Part shown: piece after piece, positions 43,619 through 52,568 of the stretch
Layout of the letters: each line of letters begins with the position of its first letter
Numbering within the stretch: position 1 is the first letter of the stretch
Assembly: GCF_013249015.1 (NCBI RefSeq)
Contig: NZ_JABRPL010000001.1
Location: forward strand, 730,318 to 794,317
Length of the DNA stretch: 64,000 nucleotides
From: Rathayibacter agropyri
Lineage (GTDB): Bacteria; Actinomycetota; Actinomycetes; Actinomycetales; Microbacteriaceae
Direction: 5' to 3'
Made by a program: the position numbers and the translations under genes
The notes under the pieces: generated by a model
What the model was told of the DNA's origin: nothing
Seen by the model: only the letters and a program-made list of their open reading frames with translations
Database searches by the model: none

Positions 43619-44368
43619 ATGCAGACCGACGACGAGAGGCCGACTCCCCCGGGGATCGGCCTCTCCGCACGTCTGGCGCGCCTCGGGATCGGCGGCGTGG
43701 GTCGCCTGGTGTACCGGCCCGTCGTAGAGGGACGCGAGAACGTTCCGGCCTCGGGCCGCGTGATCCTTGCCAGCAATCACCTCTCGTTCATCGACTCCCC
43801 CGTGCTGACCTTGCTCGCGCCGAGGCCGGTGCAGTTCCTGGCGAAGTCGGACTACTTCACGGGCACGGGCGTGCGCGGAGCCCTCTCGCGCGCCTTCTTC
43901 ACCACGGTCGGCGCGGTGGCCATCGAGCGCGGCGCCGGGCAGGCCGCGCAGCAGGCGCTCGACCTCGGCCGTGCGATCCTCGAGCGCGACGAGGCTTTCG
44001 CCCTCTACCCCGAGGGAAGGCGCTCGCGCGACGGGCGCCTCTACAGGGGGCGCACAGGAGTCGCGTGGCTGGCCCTGACGACCGGCGCACCCGTCGTGCC
44101 AGTCGGCCTGATCGGCACGCAGGAACTGCAACCGGTCGGCACGCGCGTCCCGCGCCTGCACCGGATCACCGTTCGTTTCGGCGCACCGCTGGACCTCTCG
44201 TCGCACGGCTCCGCCGACTCCGGCCGCGCTCGGCGCCATGCCACCGACGAGGTGATGGACGCCATTCACGTGCTGTCGGAGCAGGAACTCGCGGGCGCCT
44301 ACAACGAGTCGCCGCCCACCACGACGGCCGAGCGCGTCCGCCGCGCACTCGGGCAGGAGCGCCGCTGA
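43619..44368 (+). CDS. 1-acyl-sn-glycerol-3-phosphate acyltransferase family protein
   Basis: A 249-residue PlsC-family enzyme. The catalytic HX4D motif is NHLSFID; FLAKSDYF, the phosphate-binding YPEGRRSRDG, and VPVGLIGTQ follow in the normal order. It transfers an acyl chain to lysophosphatidate or a related acceptor at the inner membrane face. The ATG at 43619 is preferred to upstream starts because of the TATCTT spacing. It sits between two gabT genes without an obvious functional link. Confidence 0.88.
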   Translation: MQTDDERPTPPGIGLSARLARLGIGGVGRLVYRPVVEGRENVPASGRVILASNHLSFIDSPVLTLLAPRPVQFLAKSDYFTGTGVRGALSRAFFTTVGAVAIERGAGQAAQQALDLGRAILERDEAFALYPEGRRSRDGRLYRGRTGVAWLALTTGAPVVPVGLIGTQELQPVGTRVPRLHRITVRFGAPLDLSSHGSADSGRARRHATDEVMDAIHVLSEQELAGAYNESPPTTTAERVRRALGQERR

Positions 44369-44371
44369 GGG

Positions 44372-44842
44372 TCAGCGCGCGAACGCCTCCGGCTCGTGCG
44401 CAACGGGGAAGTTCACCGAGTTCGCGATGAAGCACAGCTGCGATGCTTCCGCGTGCAGGGCCTGCGCGAGTGCGACCATCGACTCGTCCGCGACCATGAC
44501 GCGGGGCCGCAGCGTCACCGAGGTGAAGCGGCCGCCTTCGCCCTGCTGCACCATGCGGCCGATCGCGTCGTCGGTGTAGCCCGTCACGACCACTCCGTTC
44601 TTCACGGCCACGTGCAGGTACGAGAGGAGGTGGCACTGCGCGAGTGCCGCCAGGAGCAACTGCTCCGGGTTCCAGCGATCGGCGTCGCCACGGAAGGGCG
44701 TGTCGGCCGAGGCGAGGATCGGCGCCGGGCCGTCGGCCGAGACCACCAGTTGGCGCCCGTACTCGCGGTAGCCGCTCGTCCCTGACCCGCGGTTCCCCTC
44801 CCAGACGACGGACACCGCGTACTCGTGCTCGGACTTCATCAT
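44372..44842 (-). CDS. OsmC-family peroxiredoxin-like protein
   Basis: A 156-residue OsmC/Ohr-fold protein. The first redox cysteine is in LAALAQCHLLSYL and the second in ASQLCFIANSVNFPV. Such proteins reduce organic hydroperoxides. Two ATG codons stand in tandem at 44842 and 44839 behind GGAGGAG; either could be the start. It converges on the acyltransferase gene with 3 bp between the stops and is divergent from the second gabT. Confidence 0.88.
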   Translation of the reverse strand: MMKSEHEYAVSVVWEGNRGSGTSGYREYGRQLVVSADGPAPILASADTPFRGDADRWNPEQLLLAALAQCHLLSYLHVAVKNGVVVTGYTDDAIGRMVQQGEGGRFTSVTLRPRVMVADESMVALAQALHAEASQLCFIANSVNFPVAHEPEAFAR

Positions 44843-44929
44843 GTCTCCTCCTCGGCGGCGATGGACCAGGCCGGTCGAGCCGGTCTGGACCTCTGGGCGC
44901 CGGACCCCCGCGGGTAGACTCCGAGGATC

Positions 44930-46291
44930 ATGACAGACACGCTCGCCCCCCAGGTTCCCACGTCCGCAGTGCCCCAGGAGCGGCTGGTCGCGACTGAGAT
45001 CCCCGGACCGCGATCCCGGGCCCTGCACGAGCGTCGCCTCGCCGTCGTCCCCACCGGAGTCGGCACCGCGCTCCCCGTCTACATTGATCGCGCGCACGGC
45101 GCGATCCTCGTCGATGTCGACGGCAACCGCTTCATCGACCTCGGAGCCGGCATCGGTGTGACCACGATCGGCCACACCGACGACTCGGTCGTCGCCGCAG
45201 CCACCGAGCAGCTCGGGCGACTCACGCACACTCTCTTCACGGTCACGCCCTACGAGCCGTACATCCGCGTGGCCGAGCTCCTCGCCGAGCACACTCCGGG
45301 CGACTTTGCAAAAAAGACCGTGCTGGTCAACTCCGGCGCCGAGGCCGTCGAGAACGCCGTCAAGATCGCGCGCAAGCACACCGGCCGCCCCGGAGTCGCG
45401 GTGCTCGACCACGCGTACCACGGCCGCACCAACCTCACGATGGCGATGAACTTCAAGGCCCTGCCCTACGGCCTGGGCTTTGGTCCGTTTGCCAGCGACG
45501 TGCACCGCGCGCCAAGCTCGTACCCCTACCACGACGGCCTCTCGGGCGCCGAGGCGGCCGAACGTGCCATCTCCTCTCTTGAGAAGACCGTCGGCGCCTC
45601 CGCTCTGGCCTGTCTCGTCGTCGAGCCCATTCAGGGCGAGGGCGGCTTCATGGTCCCCGCGCCGGGGTTCCTCCCCGCGCTGCAGGAGTGGTGCACGGCG
45701 AACGGCATTGTCTTCGTTGCCGACGAGATTCAGTCGGGCATGGCCCGAACCGGCGCCTGGTTTGCGAGCGAGCACCTCGGGCTGGTCCCCGACCTGGTCC
45801 TCTCGGCTAAGGGCATCGCGGGTGGCCTCCCGCTCGCGGGCGTCACCGGCCGAGCCGACATCATGGACTCCGCTCAGGCCGGCGGGCTCGGCGGCACCTT
45901 CGGCGGCAACCCGGTCGCCGCCGCGGCCGCCGTCGCCGTCTTCGACCGCATCGAGCGTGAGGGCCTGCTCGCCGAGGCCGATCGGATCGGCGCCCGCCTC
46001 GGAGCGGCCCTGCGCAGCCTGCAGGAGCAGTACGAGATCATCGGCGACGTCCGCGGGATCGGCGCGATGATGGCGATCGAGCTCGTCCAGCCCGGCACCG
46101 CCGGCACGACCAAGGAGCCGAACACCGCCGCCGTCCAGGCCATCATCGACTACGCCGCGCAGCACGGCGTCCTCGTGCTGAGCGCCGGCACCTACGGCAA
46201 CGTTGTCCGCTTCCTGCCGAGCCTCGTCCTCACCGACGACCTGCTCGATGACGCCCTCTCGGTCATCGCCGACGCCTTCGCCACCCTCTAG
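44930..46291 (+). CDS. gabT: 4-aminobutyrate aminotransferase (second copy)
   Basis: A 453-residue class III aminotransferase with the same motifs as the copy at 42236: LVNSGAEAVENAVKIARKHTGR, EPIQGEGGF, VADEIQSGMARTG and SAKGIAGGLPLAGVTG with the PLP lysine. The copies look alike along their length but diverge at both ends, so they have probably been separate for long and may differ in amino donor (for example GABA and 5-aminovalerate). A TAGACT hexamer nine bases before the ATG suggests a very short leader. Confidence 0.9.
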   Translation: MTDTLAPQVPTSAVPQERLVATEIPGPRSRALHERRLAVVPTGVGTALPVYIDRAHGAILVDVDGNRFIDLGAGIGVTTIGHTDDSVVAAATEQLGRLTHTLFTVTPYEPYIRVAELLAEHTPGDFAKKTVLVNSGAEAVENAVKIARKHTGRPGVAVLDHAYHGRTNLTMAMNFKALPYGLGFGPFASDVHRAPSSYPYHDGLSGAEAAERAISSLEKTVGASALACLVVEPIQGEGGFMVPAPGFLPALQEWCTANGIVFVADEIQSGMARTGAWFASEHLGLVPDLVLSAKGIAGGLPLAGVTGRADIMDSAQAGGLGGTFGGNPVAAAAAVAVFDRIEREGLLAEADRIGARLGAALRSLQEQYEIIGDVRGIGAMMAIELVQPGTAGTTKEPNTAAVQAIIDYAAQHGVLVLSAGTYGNVVRFLPSLVLTDDLLDDALSVIADAFATL

Positions 46292-46406
46292 CCGGTCCAC
46301 CGCCGCGATCCGCCCTGTGAAACGCCGAGTGTGGCGAACACGTCGGTGCGCGCGCCCACCTCCCGCGGTGGGTGGCGGGGCGGATAGGGAGGGTCGGCGA
46401 GTCGGG

Positions 46407-46412
46407 CAAGAT
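46407..46412 (+). promoter_or_regulatory. Possible leaderless -10 element of the asparaginase gene
   Basis: CAAGAT followed by six bases and the ATG at 46419. A GGAGGG directly abuts the ATG and is too close to act as a ribosome site. Confidence 0.35.
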
Positions 46413-46418
46413 GGAGGG

Positions 46419-47414
46419 ATGTCCGCAGGAACCTTCACCGTCGCCGAGTCCGTCGAGCTGGCGGTGGTCGAACGCTCCGGATTCATTGAGTCCCGTCACG
46501 CAGGGTCGGCCGTGCTCCTCGACTCCGAGGGCCGCGTCGCGCGCACCCTCGGCACGCCCACAGCACCGGTCTTTCCGCGCTCCTGCCTCAAGCCTTTCCA
46601 GGCCCTCGCGGTCATGACCGCGGGGGTCGAGCTGAGCGGGGCGGAGGCGGTTATCGCCACTGCAAGCCACGCCGGTCTCCCGCAGCACGTCGCTCTGGTG
46701 CAGAACCTGTTGGTCCGTGCCGGCCTTGACCACACTGCGCTACAGTGCCCGGCCGACTGGCCCGGCGACTCCGCGACCCGGGCTCAGCTCCTTCGTGCAG
46801 GCGCGACTCCGGACCCGCTCTTCATGAACTGCTCCGGCAAGCACGCCGCGATGCTGCTCGCCTGCGTGCAGAACGGCTGGAGCACCGAGGACTACCTCGA
46901 GAGAACGCATCCGCTGCAGCAGCACATCGTCGACACGATTGAGCGCCTGACCGGCGAGCGCGTCGTCGCGACCGGGATCGACGGCTGCGGCGCCCCGGTG
47001 CACGCGCTCCCGCTGACGTCACTGGCCAAGGGGATCTCGCGAATCGTCTCCTCCTCCCCCACCTCGCCGTTCGGTCTGTACCGCCAGGCCGGCGTCCTGA
47101 CGACCGCGATCCTCGAGAATGCGTGGGCCATCGACGGACCGGGCCGGGACAACACGGTGGTCATCGAGCGCCTCGGCCTCGTCGCCAAGCTCGGTGCCGA
47201 GGGTGTGCTGGTCATGGCCTCGCCCGACGGGACAACCGTCGCGCTGAAAATGCTCGACGGGAGCCTGCGTGCGGCGACGGTCGTCGCGCTCAAGCTCCTC
47301 GTGGAGGCCGAGATCGTCGAGCGCGCCGCGGCGAACGAGGTCTTGCTGCGCCTTGATCCCGTTGTCTCGGGCGGCGGGCGCCCGGTCGGTGCGATCCGCG
47401 CCTCCTACGTCTAG
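46419..47414 (+). CDS. L-asparaginase II, ReAII (Rhizobium etli) type
   Basis: A 331-residue protein of the asparaginase II family typified by R. etli ReAII, unrelated to E. coli AnsA/AnsB and resembling serine beta-lactamase-type folds. The RSCLKPFQAL stretch carries the SxxK pair (Ser and Lys near residues 47-50), and CSGKHAAMLLAC and GIDGCGAP supply the cysteine/zinc region. It hydrolyses asparagine to aspartate and ammonia. Its stop codon and that of the convergent potC are the two strands of a single CTAG (47411-47414). Confidence 0.9.
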   Translation: MSAGTFTVAESVELAVVERSGFIESRHAGSAVLLDSEGRVARTLGTPTAPVFPRSCLKPFQALAVMTAGVELSGAEAVIATASHAGLPQHVALVQNLLVRAGLDHTALQCPADWPGDSATRAQLLRAGATPDPLFMNCSGKHAAMLLACVQNGWSTEDYLERTHPLQQHIVDTIERLTGERVVATGIDGCGAPVHALPLTSLAKGISRIVSSSPTSPFGLYRQAGVLTTAILENAWAIDGPGRDNTVVIERLGLVAKLGAEGVLVMASPDGTTVALKMLDGSLRAATVVALKLLVEAEIVERAAANEVLLRLDPVVSGGGRPVGAIRASYV

Positions 47415-48292
47415 CCGTCCTGATTCCGCGCGAGGCGCTTCGCCCGCGACGCCGACGTCACCTGCGTGAGCACGACGACGACGATCGCCAGCACGAACAC
47501 CGCCGACGCGATCACGTTCGCCTCGGCCGGAACGCCACGCGCCGCGGCAATGTAGATGTACTTCGGAAACGTGCTGACGGATCCGGAGGTGAAGTTCGTG
47601 ATGATGAAGTCATCGAAGCTCAGCGCGAACGAGAGCAGTGCCGCAGCGAGGATGCCCGGGAGCAGCAGCGGGAACGTGATCCGCCAAAACACCTGCGCCG
47701 GCGACGCGTAGAGGTCGCGTCCCGCCTCCTCGAGCGCCGGATCCAGGATCGCCACTCGCGCCTTCACCGTCACCACGACGAAGCTGATGCAGAACATCGT
47801 GTGCGCCAGCACGATCGTGACGAGACCCTTCTCGACGCCGACGCTGAGGAACTGCGCGGCCAGACCCGCACCGAGCACCACCTCCGGCGTCGCCATCGGG
47901 AGGAACAGCAACAGGCTGATCGCCGAGCGGAACCGGAAGCGGAACCGCACCAGGGCGATCGCGATCATCGTGCCCAGCGCCGTGGCCAGCACGGTCGCAA
48001 CCACGCCGACCAGCAGGCTGGTGCCGAAGGCCGTCATCACCTCCTCGCTGGTCCAGGCCGACACCCACTTATCGAGGGTGAAGCCGCGCCAGGCGAGATT
48101 GCTCTTGCCTGAGTCATTGAAGGAGAAGACGAGCGTGTAGCCGATGGGGATCAGCAGGAAGATCAGTGCCAGCGCTGTGTAGACACCGAGGCCCAGGCCC
48201 GGGAAGCGCCGGAGCCGCCTCGCGGGAGACGGAGCGGGCGCGCCAAGCGCCTCCTGGGCGCTGGCAACCGGACGGTCGGCGGTGGCGGTCAC
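47411..48292 (-). CDS. potC: Polyamine ABC transporter permease PotC
   Basis: A 293-residue inner-membrane permease with about six helices and the EAA-type loop (EEAGRDLYASPAQVFWRITFPLLLPGI) that contacts the ATPase. Closest in type to spermidine/putrescine permeases of the PotC group. Its start overlaps the potB stop by four bases. Last gene of the potD-A-B-C operon. Confidence 0.9.
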   Translation of the reverse strand: MTATADRPVASAQEALGAPAPSPARRLRRFPGLGLGVYTALALIFLLIPIGYTLVFSFNDSGKSNLAWRGFTLDKWVSAWTSEEVMTAFGTSLLVGVVATVLATALGTMIAIALVRFRFRFRSAISLLLFLPMATPEVVLGAGLAAQFLSVGVEKGLVTIVLAHTMFCISFVVVTVKARVAILDPALEEAGRDLYASPAQVFWRITFPLLLPGILAAALLSFALSFDDFIITNFTSGSVSTFPKYIYIAAARGVPAEANVIASAVFVLAIVVVVLTQVTSASRAKRLARNQDG

Positions 48293-49206
48293 AGGAGGTC
48301 CTCCGTCCCACTGCGCTTCACGTACACGCCGACAATGACCAGGATCGCGGCCATCAGGACGATCGAGAGCGCGGCGGCGGCCGGGTAGTTCTCGAGCGTG
48401 AGAAAGTTGGCCTCGATCGCGTTGCCCACCATCGAGGTCTGCGACGAGCCGAGGAAGTCGCGGCTCGCAGTGACGTAGTCGCCCGCGGCGGGGATGAACG
48501 TGAGCAGAGTCCCCGAGACGATACCGGGCATCGAGAGCGGGACCGTCACGCTCCAGAACACCGAGGCCGGAGGGGCGTAGAGGTCCGAGCCGGCCTCCAG
48601 GAGGCGTAAGTCCAACCGCTCGAGCGTCGTGTACACCGGCAGGGTCATGAAGGGGATGAAGTTGTAGGTGATGCCGAACACCACCGCGATCGGCGTGCCG
48701 GTGAGGTGGCCGTCGCCGGGCACAATCGCCAGCGCTGTGAGCGCCTGCACCAGCGGGCTCTCATCGGCGAGGATCTGCTTCCAGGCCAGCGTGCGCAGCA
48801 GGAAGCTGATGAAGAACGGCGCAATCACCAGCGTGAGCAGCAGATTCTGCAGGAGCGGCCACGGCCGGGCCTTCACCCCGATGACGTACGCCAGCGGATA
48901 GCTGATCAGCAGCGCGAGAACTGTCGCACTGAGCGCGTAGCCGAAGGAGCGCACCGCGTGCGGCCAGTAGTCGGCCATCACGATGAGGTAGTTCTGCCAG
49001 GCGAAGCCGGGCGCGTACTCCCCGATGTCCCCGTCCGGGATCTCGGCCTGGAACGAGGTGAGCACGAGCGAGATCAGCGGCGCCAGAAAGAACAGAAGCA
49101 GGTAGGCGATGCCCGGCACCAGCAGGACGAGGGCGACGGTGGAGCGCCTGCGGACGGGAGCATGCGACGCCGGTGCCGGACCCGAGGCGAAGGCAGCGAA
49201 CGCCAC
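48289..49206 (-). CDS. potB: Polyamine ABC transporter permease PotB
   Basis: A 305-residue permease with about six helices and an EAA loop (LEAGSDLYAPPASVFWSVTVPLSMPGI). The FFISFLLRTLAWKQIL stretch is typical of PotB. The GTG at 49206 begins two bases after the potA stop, so translation is coupled; the longer upstream frame lies inside potA. It pairs with PotC to form the channel. Confidence 0.9.
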   Translation of the reverse strand: MAFAAFASGPAPASHAPVRRRSTVALVLLVPGIAYLLLFFLAPLISLVLTSFQAEIPDGDIGEYAPGFAWQNYLIVMADYWPHAVRSFGYALSATVLALLISYPLAYVIGVKARPWPLLQNLLLTLVIAPFFISFLLRTLAWKQILADESPLVQALTALAIVPGDGHLTGTPIAVVFGITYNFIPFMTLPVYTTLERLDLRLLEAGSDLYAPPASVFWSVTVPLSMPGIVSGTLLTFIPAAGDYVTASRDFLGSSQTSMVGNAIEANFLTLENYPAAAALSIVLMAAILVIVGVYVKRSGTEDLL

Positions 49207-49208
49207 GC

Positions 49209-50408
49209 CTACGCCCCTGCCCGACGGCCGACGAGCAGGCCCCGGCGCTGAAGGGCGATCGCGCTGGTCGAGTCGTCGGCCTCGAAGCGCGGCACCGTTC
49301 CCGGCTCGTCCGCGAGACCGAAGCCATGCTCGGTGCTGAAGGTCACCCACACCTCGGCGCCCTCCGAGACGACCGGTCCGAAGACCATGTTCTGCGCGAA
49401 GACGACCACGGGCCCGAGCCCCGGCACCTGGATGGTGTACTGCGTGCTGACCCCGCTGAAGGAGACGTCGATCACCCGGCCGGGGCCGAGGACGTTCCGG
49501 TCCGAGCTCGCGGGCGGCTCCTCGGTCAGCAGCAGGAGCTTCTCGGGTCGCACGCCCACCGTGATCTCGCCGCTGGTGCGCACACAGCGCGCGGTGGGGA
49601 CGATGACGCGGTGGCCGCCCGCATCGACGGTCAGCGCGCGGTCGGTGGAGCCGACCACCTCCCCGGTGACGAGGTTCGACTGCCCGAGGAAGTTGGCCAC
49701 GAAGGCTGTGCGTGGCAGCTCGTACAGTGCTTCGGGGGCGCCCATCTGCTCGATGCGGCCCCTGTTCATCACCGCGACGGTGTCGGCCATCGTCATGGCC
49801 TCTTCCTGGTCGTGGGTGACGTGGAGGAAGGTGAGCCCGATCTCCTCCTGGATGGACGTGAGCTCACGCTGCATCTGTCGGCGCAACTTCAGATCGAGGG
49901 CGCCCAGCGGCTCATCGAGCAGGAGCAGCGCGGGGCGGTTCACCAGCGCCCGCGCGAGGGCGACCCGCTGCTGCTGACCGCCCGAGAGTTGGGCGGGGCG
50001 GCGCTGGGCGAGGTGGTCGAGCTCGACCAGCCGCAGCGCCTCGTGTGCCTTGCCGATCGGGTCCGCGATCCTGCGTCGCTTCAGCCCGAAGGCGACGTTC
50101 TCGAGGACCGACATGTGCGGGAAAAGCGCGTACGACTGAAAGACCGTGTTGACGGGACGCTCATACGCCTTAGTCGCGGTGACGTCGCGGCCGCCCAGGA
50201 GGATCCGCCCGGCCGAGGGCTCTTCCAGTCCCGCGACGAGGCGGAGCGTCGTCGTCTTGCCGCAGCCCGACGGACCGAGCAGGGCGAAGAACGAGCCCGC
50301 GGGGATGGTGAGATCGAGCGAGTTGACAGCCGTGAAACCCGGGTACTGCTTGCTGATCCCGACCAGCTGGAGGTCGGCGCCACTCTCGGCGAAGGTTCCC
50401 ATCATCAT
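49209..50408 (-). CDS. potA: Polyamine ABC transporter ATP-binding protein PotA
   Basis: A 399-residue ATPase. Walker A (GPSGCGKT) is at 45-52, the signature is LSGGQQQRVALARAL, Walker B LLLLDEPLGALD, and a switch histidine follows in VTHDQEEAM. The C-terminal third is a TOBE-type regulatory domain. Three ATG codons in a row (50408, 50405, 50402) begin the gene, the first overlapping the potD stop by one base. Confidence 0.93.
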   Translation of the reverse strand: MMMGTFAESGADLQLVGISKQYPGFTAVNSLDLTIPAGSFFALLGPSGCGKTTTLRLVAGLEEPSAGRILLGGRDVTATKAYERPVNTVFQSYALFPHMSVLENVAFGLKRRRIADPIGKAHEALRLVELDHLAQRRPAQLSGGQQQRVALARALVNRPALLLLDEPLGALDLKLRRQMQRELTSIQEEIGLTFLHVTHDQEEAMTMADTVAVMNRGRIEQMGAPEALYELPRTAFVANFLGQSNLVTGEVVGSTDRALTVDAGGHRVIVPTARCVRTSGEITVGVRPEKLLLLTEEPPASSDRNVLGPGRVIDVSFSGVSTQYTIQVPGLGPVVVFAQNMVFGPVVSEGAEVWVTFSTEHGFGLADEPGTVPRFEADDSTSAIALQRRGLLVGRRAGA

Positions 50409-51634
50409 CAGATGCCCAGAAGCACCTTCTGAAACTCGGCCTGGTACTCCTTCTCCTCCGCAGCCGTCAGGGTCCGGAACACGCGCGCCTGCGCGAGCGT
50501 GTCCTCGTCGGGGAAAATCAGCTGGTTCTCGGCCAACTCCGGATCGATACTCGCCATAACGTCCTTCGCTCCGTCGACGGGCGTGACGTAGTTGACCCAG
50601 GCGGCCACCTCGGCGGCGACCTCAGGCTCGTAGTAGTAGTTCATCAGTGCCTCCGCATTGGCCTTACGCTGCGAGCCCATCGGCACGACGAAGGTGTCAT
50701 TCCAGAGCGTGCCGCCCGAATCCGGGAAGGCGAATTCCCATTTGTCGCCCGCCTCCGCGTTGATAAGCGTGATGTCGCCAGACCAGCAGATCGCCGCGAG
50801 GGTGTCCTCGTTCTGCAGGTCGTTGAGGTAGGCGTTGCCCCTGATAGAGCGGATGTGGCCGGCGTCGACCTGCTTGCGGAACACGTCGATCGCGGTCATG
50901 AACTCGTCGCTGCCCCACGTCCCGGCGATATCTGTGCCCTGCGCCAGCATGATTAGCCCGATGGTGTCGCGCATCTCGCTCAGCACGCCGACCCGACCGC
51001 GCAGCGACGGATCCCACAGCTCCTCGATGCTGGTGATCCCCTTCGGCAACTTCTCCCTGTTCCAGCAGATGCCCGAGAATCCGGCCTGGTACGGGAGGGA
51101 CAACGTGCGGCCCGGATCGAAGTCGGGATTCGCTAGTGACGGCGTCATATTCACGATGTTCGGGATGTTGGCGTGATCGAGCTTCTGCACATAGCCACGA
51201 CGGACGAGGCGCGAGACCATCCACTCCGTGAGGCAGACCGTGTCGGAGCCGATGTACTGTCCGAGCGCGAGCTGGTCTTTGACCTTGCCGTAGTAGGAGT
51301 TGTTGTCGTCAACAGCGACGTTGTAGGTCACTGAAATGCCGCTTCGCTCCTCGAAGCTCCTCAGCGACGGGTAGTTGCCGTCGTCGTCCTCGTCCATGTA
51401 GGCGGGCCAGTTGTCCCAGACGAGGCGCGGATCCGTCGCGGAGCGATCGGCGGCTGCGATCGGAGCGGCCCGAGTCCGCGGCGCGCACGCGGCCAGGGCC
51501 AGGGCACCGGCGCCGAGTCCGACGCCACCGAGGACCGCTCGCCGCGAGAGGACCGCTCGGCGCTCACGATCGTGCGAGCGGGCGACGGCGATAGCGTCGC
51601 GGAGGACGGGATCCCTCGGAAGGGGACGGGTCAT
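50408..51634 (-). CDS. potD: Polyamine ABC transporter substrate-binding lipoprotein PotD
   Basis: A 408-residue binding protein. A 30-residue cytoplasmic head is followed by twin arginines (SRRAVLGG, Arg31-Arg32), a hydrophobic stretch and a lipobox (LAAC, Cys50), so it is probably exported by Tat or Sec and lipid-anchored. The mature domain has WDNWPAYMDEDD, VTYNVAVDDNNSYYGKV, YQAGFSGICWN and LWNDTFVVPMGS, matching spermidine/putrescine-binding proteins. First gene of potD-A-B-C. GGAG precedes the ATG at 51634. Confidence 0.92.
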   Translation of the reverse strand: MTRPLPRDPVLRDAIAVARSHDRERRAVLSRRAVLGGVGLGAGALALAACAPRTRAAPIAAADRSATDPRLVWDNWPAYMDEDDDGNYPSLRSFEERSGISVTYNVAVDDNNSYYGKVKDQLALGQYIGSDTVCLTEWMVSRLVRRGYVQKLDHANIPNIVNMTPSLANPDFDPGRTLSLPYQAGFSGICWNREKLPKGITSIEELWDPSLRGRVGVLSEMRDTIGLIMLAQGTDIAGTWGSDEFMTAIDVFRKQVDAGHIRSIRGNAYLNDLQNEDTLAAICWSGDITLINAEAGDKWEFAFPDSGGTLWNDTFVVPMGSQRKANAEALMNYYYEPEVAAEVAAWVNYVTPVDGAKDVMASIDPELAENQLIFPDEDTLAQARVFRTLTAAEEKEYQAEFQKVLLGI

Positions 51635-51784
51635 GGCGGGAACTCCTGACTGCGTCGATGCTCGTGCCCACCGGCGTGAACGTGGGGAAATACTGGCACA
51701 GCGCTCGTCCGCCTGTCACGGTGAACGGAGGAGAACAGCCATCCGGAAACATGATCGTCACGAAATCCGTGCTTTACGGGAGCT

Positions 51785-51802
51785 AAGACCGCCGATTCGG
51801 TC
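51785..51802. terminator. Small hairpin between the FHA gene and potD
   Basis: Six-base arms AGACCG / CGGTCT with a 6-base loop, 55 bp past the stop of the FHA protein gene. The remaining 220-bp gap holds no gene. Confidence 0.35.
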
Positions 51803-51856
51803 TCTCTGAACGGAGAGGAACAGGACCCGTGAAGCGCGCGCCGATGGGCCGCGGGC

Positions 51857-52450
51857 TCAGCGCTCGGTTGGCGGACGTCCGGAACCGTCGGCCGATTCGT
51901 CGACCCGTTCGACCGCCATCTCGATCGAGGCCAGCAGGAGGCGGCTGCCGATTTTTGCGCGGTAGCGGCGGCCCGCCTCGAGCGGGAGGGGTGCCTGGGT
52001 CGGTGCGACGAGCACGGAGCCGTTCGCGGACCAGCGATCACGCACCCAGAGCCCCACCTCATCGAAGCCGAACTCCAAATGCGTCTTGGACAGCGACCGC
52101 GATGGGTCGGGCACAGACAGGATGTGGCGGAACGTCTCGTTCGGGTCCGGCAACGGCTCGCGCCCGATCAACCCATTGCCGGTGACGACGGCGCGTTGGC
52201 CCGTCGCGAAGCTCAAGCGTGCGAGGCCCTGAGACGGTGGAGCGATCGGGGCGCCGGGTGCTGGCCTGCGGTGACGGCCCGGCGCGAGACCCGGCAGCCA
52301 CGCGCGGCGGGAGGGGTCGAGGATGGTGGTGTCGCCGGAGGAGGCGGGGCGCGAGGCGCCGTGCACCGCATGTGCGGCCACCGATGCTCCGCACTCGCCG
52401 CAGAGGATTGCCCCGGGAGCGAGGGTGGAGCCACACGTACTGCAGATCAC
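51857..52450 (-). CDS. Zinc-ribbon FHA-domain protein
   Basis: A 197-residue protein. The N-terminus is a four-cysteine zinc ribbon (Cys3, Cys6, Cys17, Cys20). A Pro/Ala-rich linker follows. The C-terminal half is a forkhead-associated domain (LIGREP, then SRSLSKTHLEF and WSANGSVL), which binds phosphothreonine peptides. The GTG at 52450 has AGGAAGGG upstream; a longer ATG start (52474) would add eight residues before the ribbon. It is directly downstream of a PP2C phosphatase, so the two probably work with a Ser/Thr kinase encoded elsewhere. Confidence 0.82.
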   Translation of the reverse strand: MICSTCGSTLAPGAILCGECGASVAAHAVHGASRPASSGDTTILDPSRRAWLPGLAPGRHRRPAPGAPIAPPSQGLARLSFATGQRAVVTGNGLIGREPLPDPNETFRHILSVPDPSRSLSKTHLEFGFDEVGLWVRDRWSANGSVLVAPTQAPLPLEAGRRYRAKIGSRLLLASIEMAVERVDESADGSGRPPTER

Positions 52451-52568
52451 CGAGAACGCCCTTCCTCTCCCCATCGTACCCAGCGCGGCGGGACCAACTG
52501 CCGGGGGCGCCTCTCCCGACGCGAACCAGCATCCGGAGGCGGAGTTCTCGGAAGCCTGTTGGGTCTCC

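Noticed and set aside
44372-46486. 704-codon minus-strand frame
   Set aside because: Only the last 157 codons (the OsmC protein) are real; the remainder is antisense to the second gabT.
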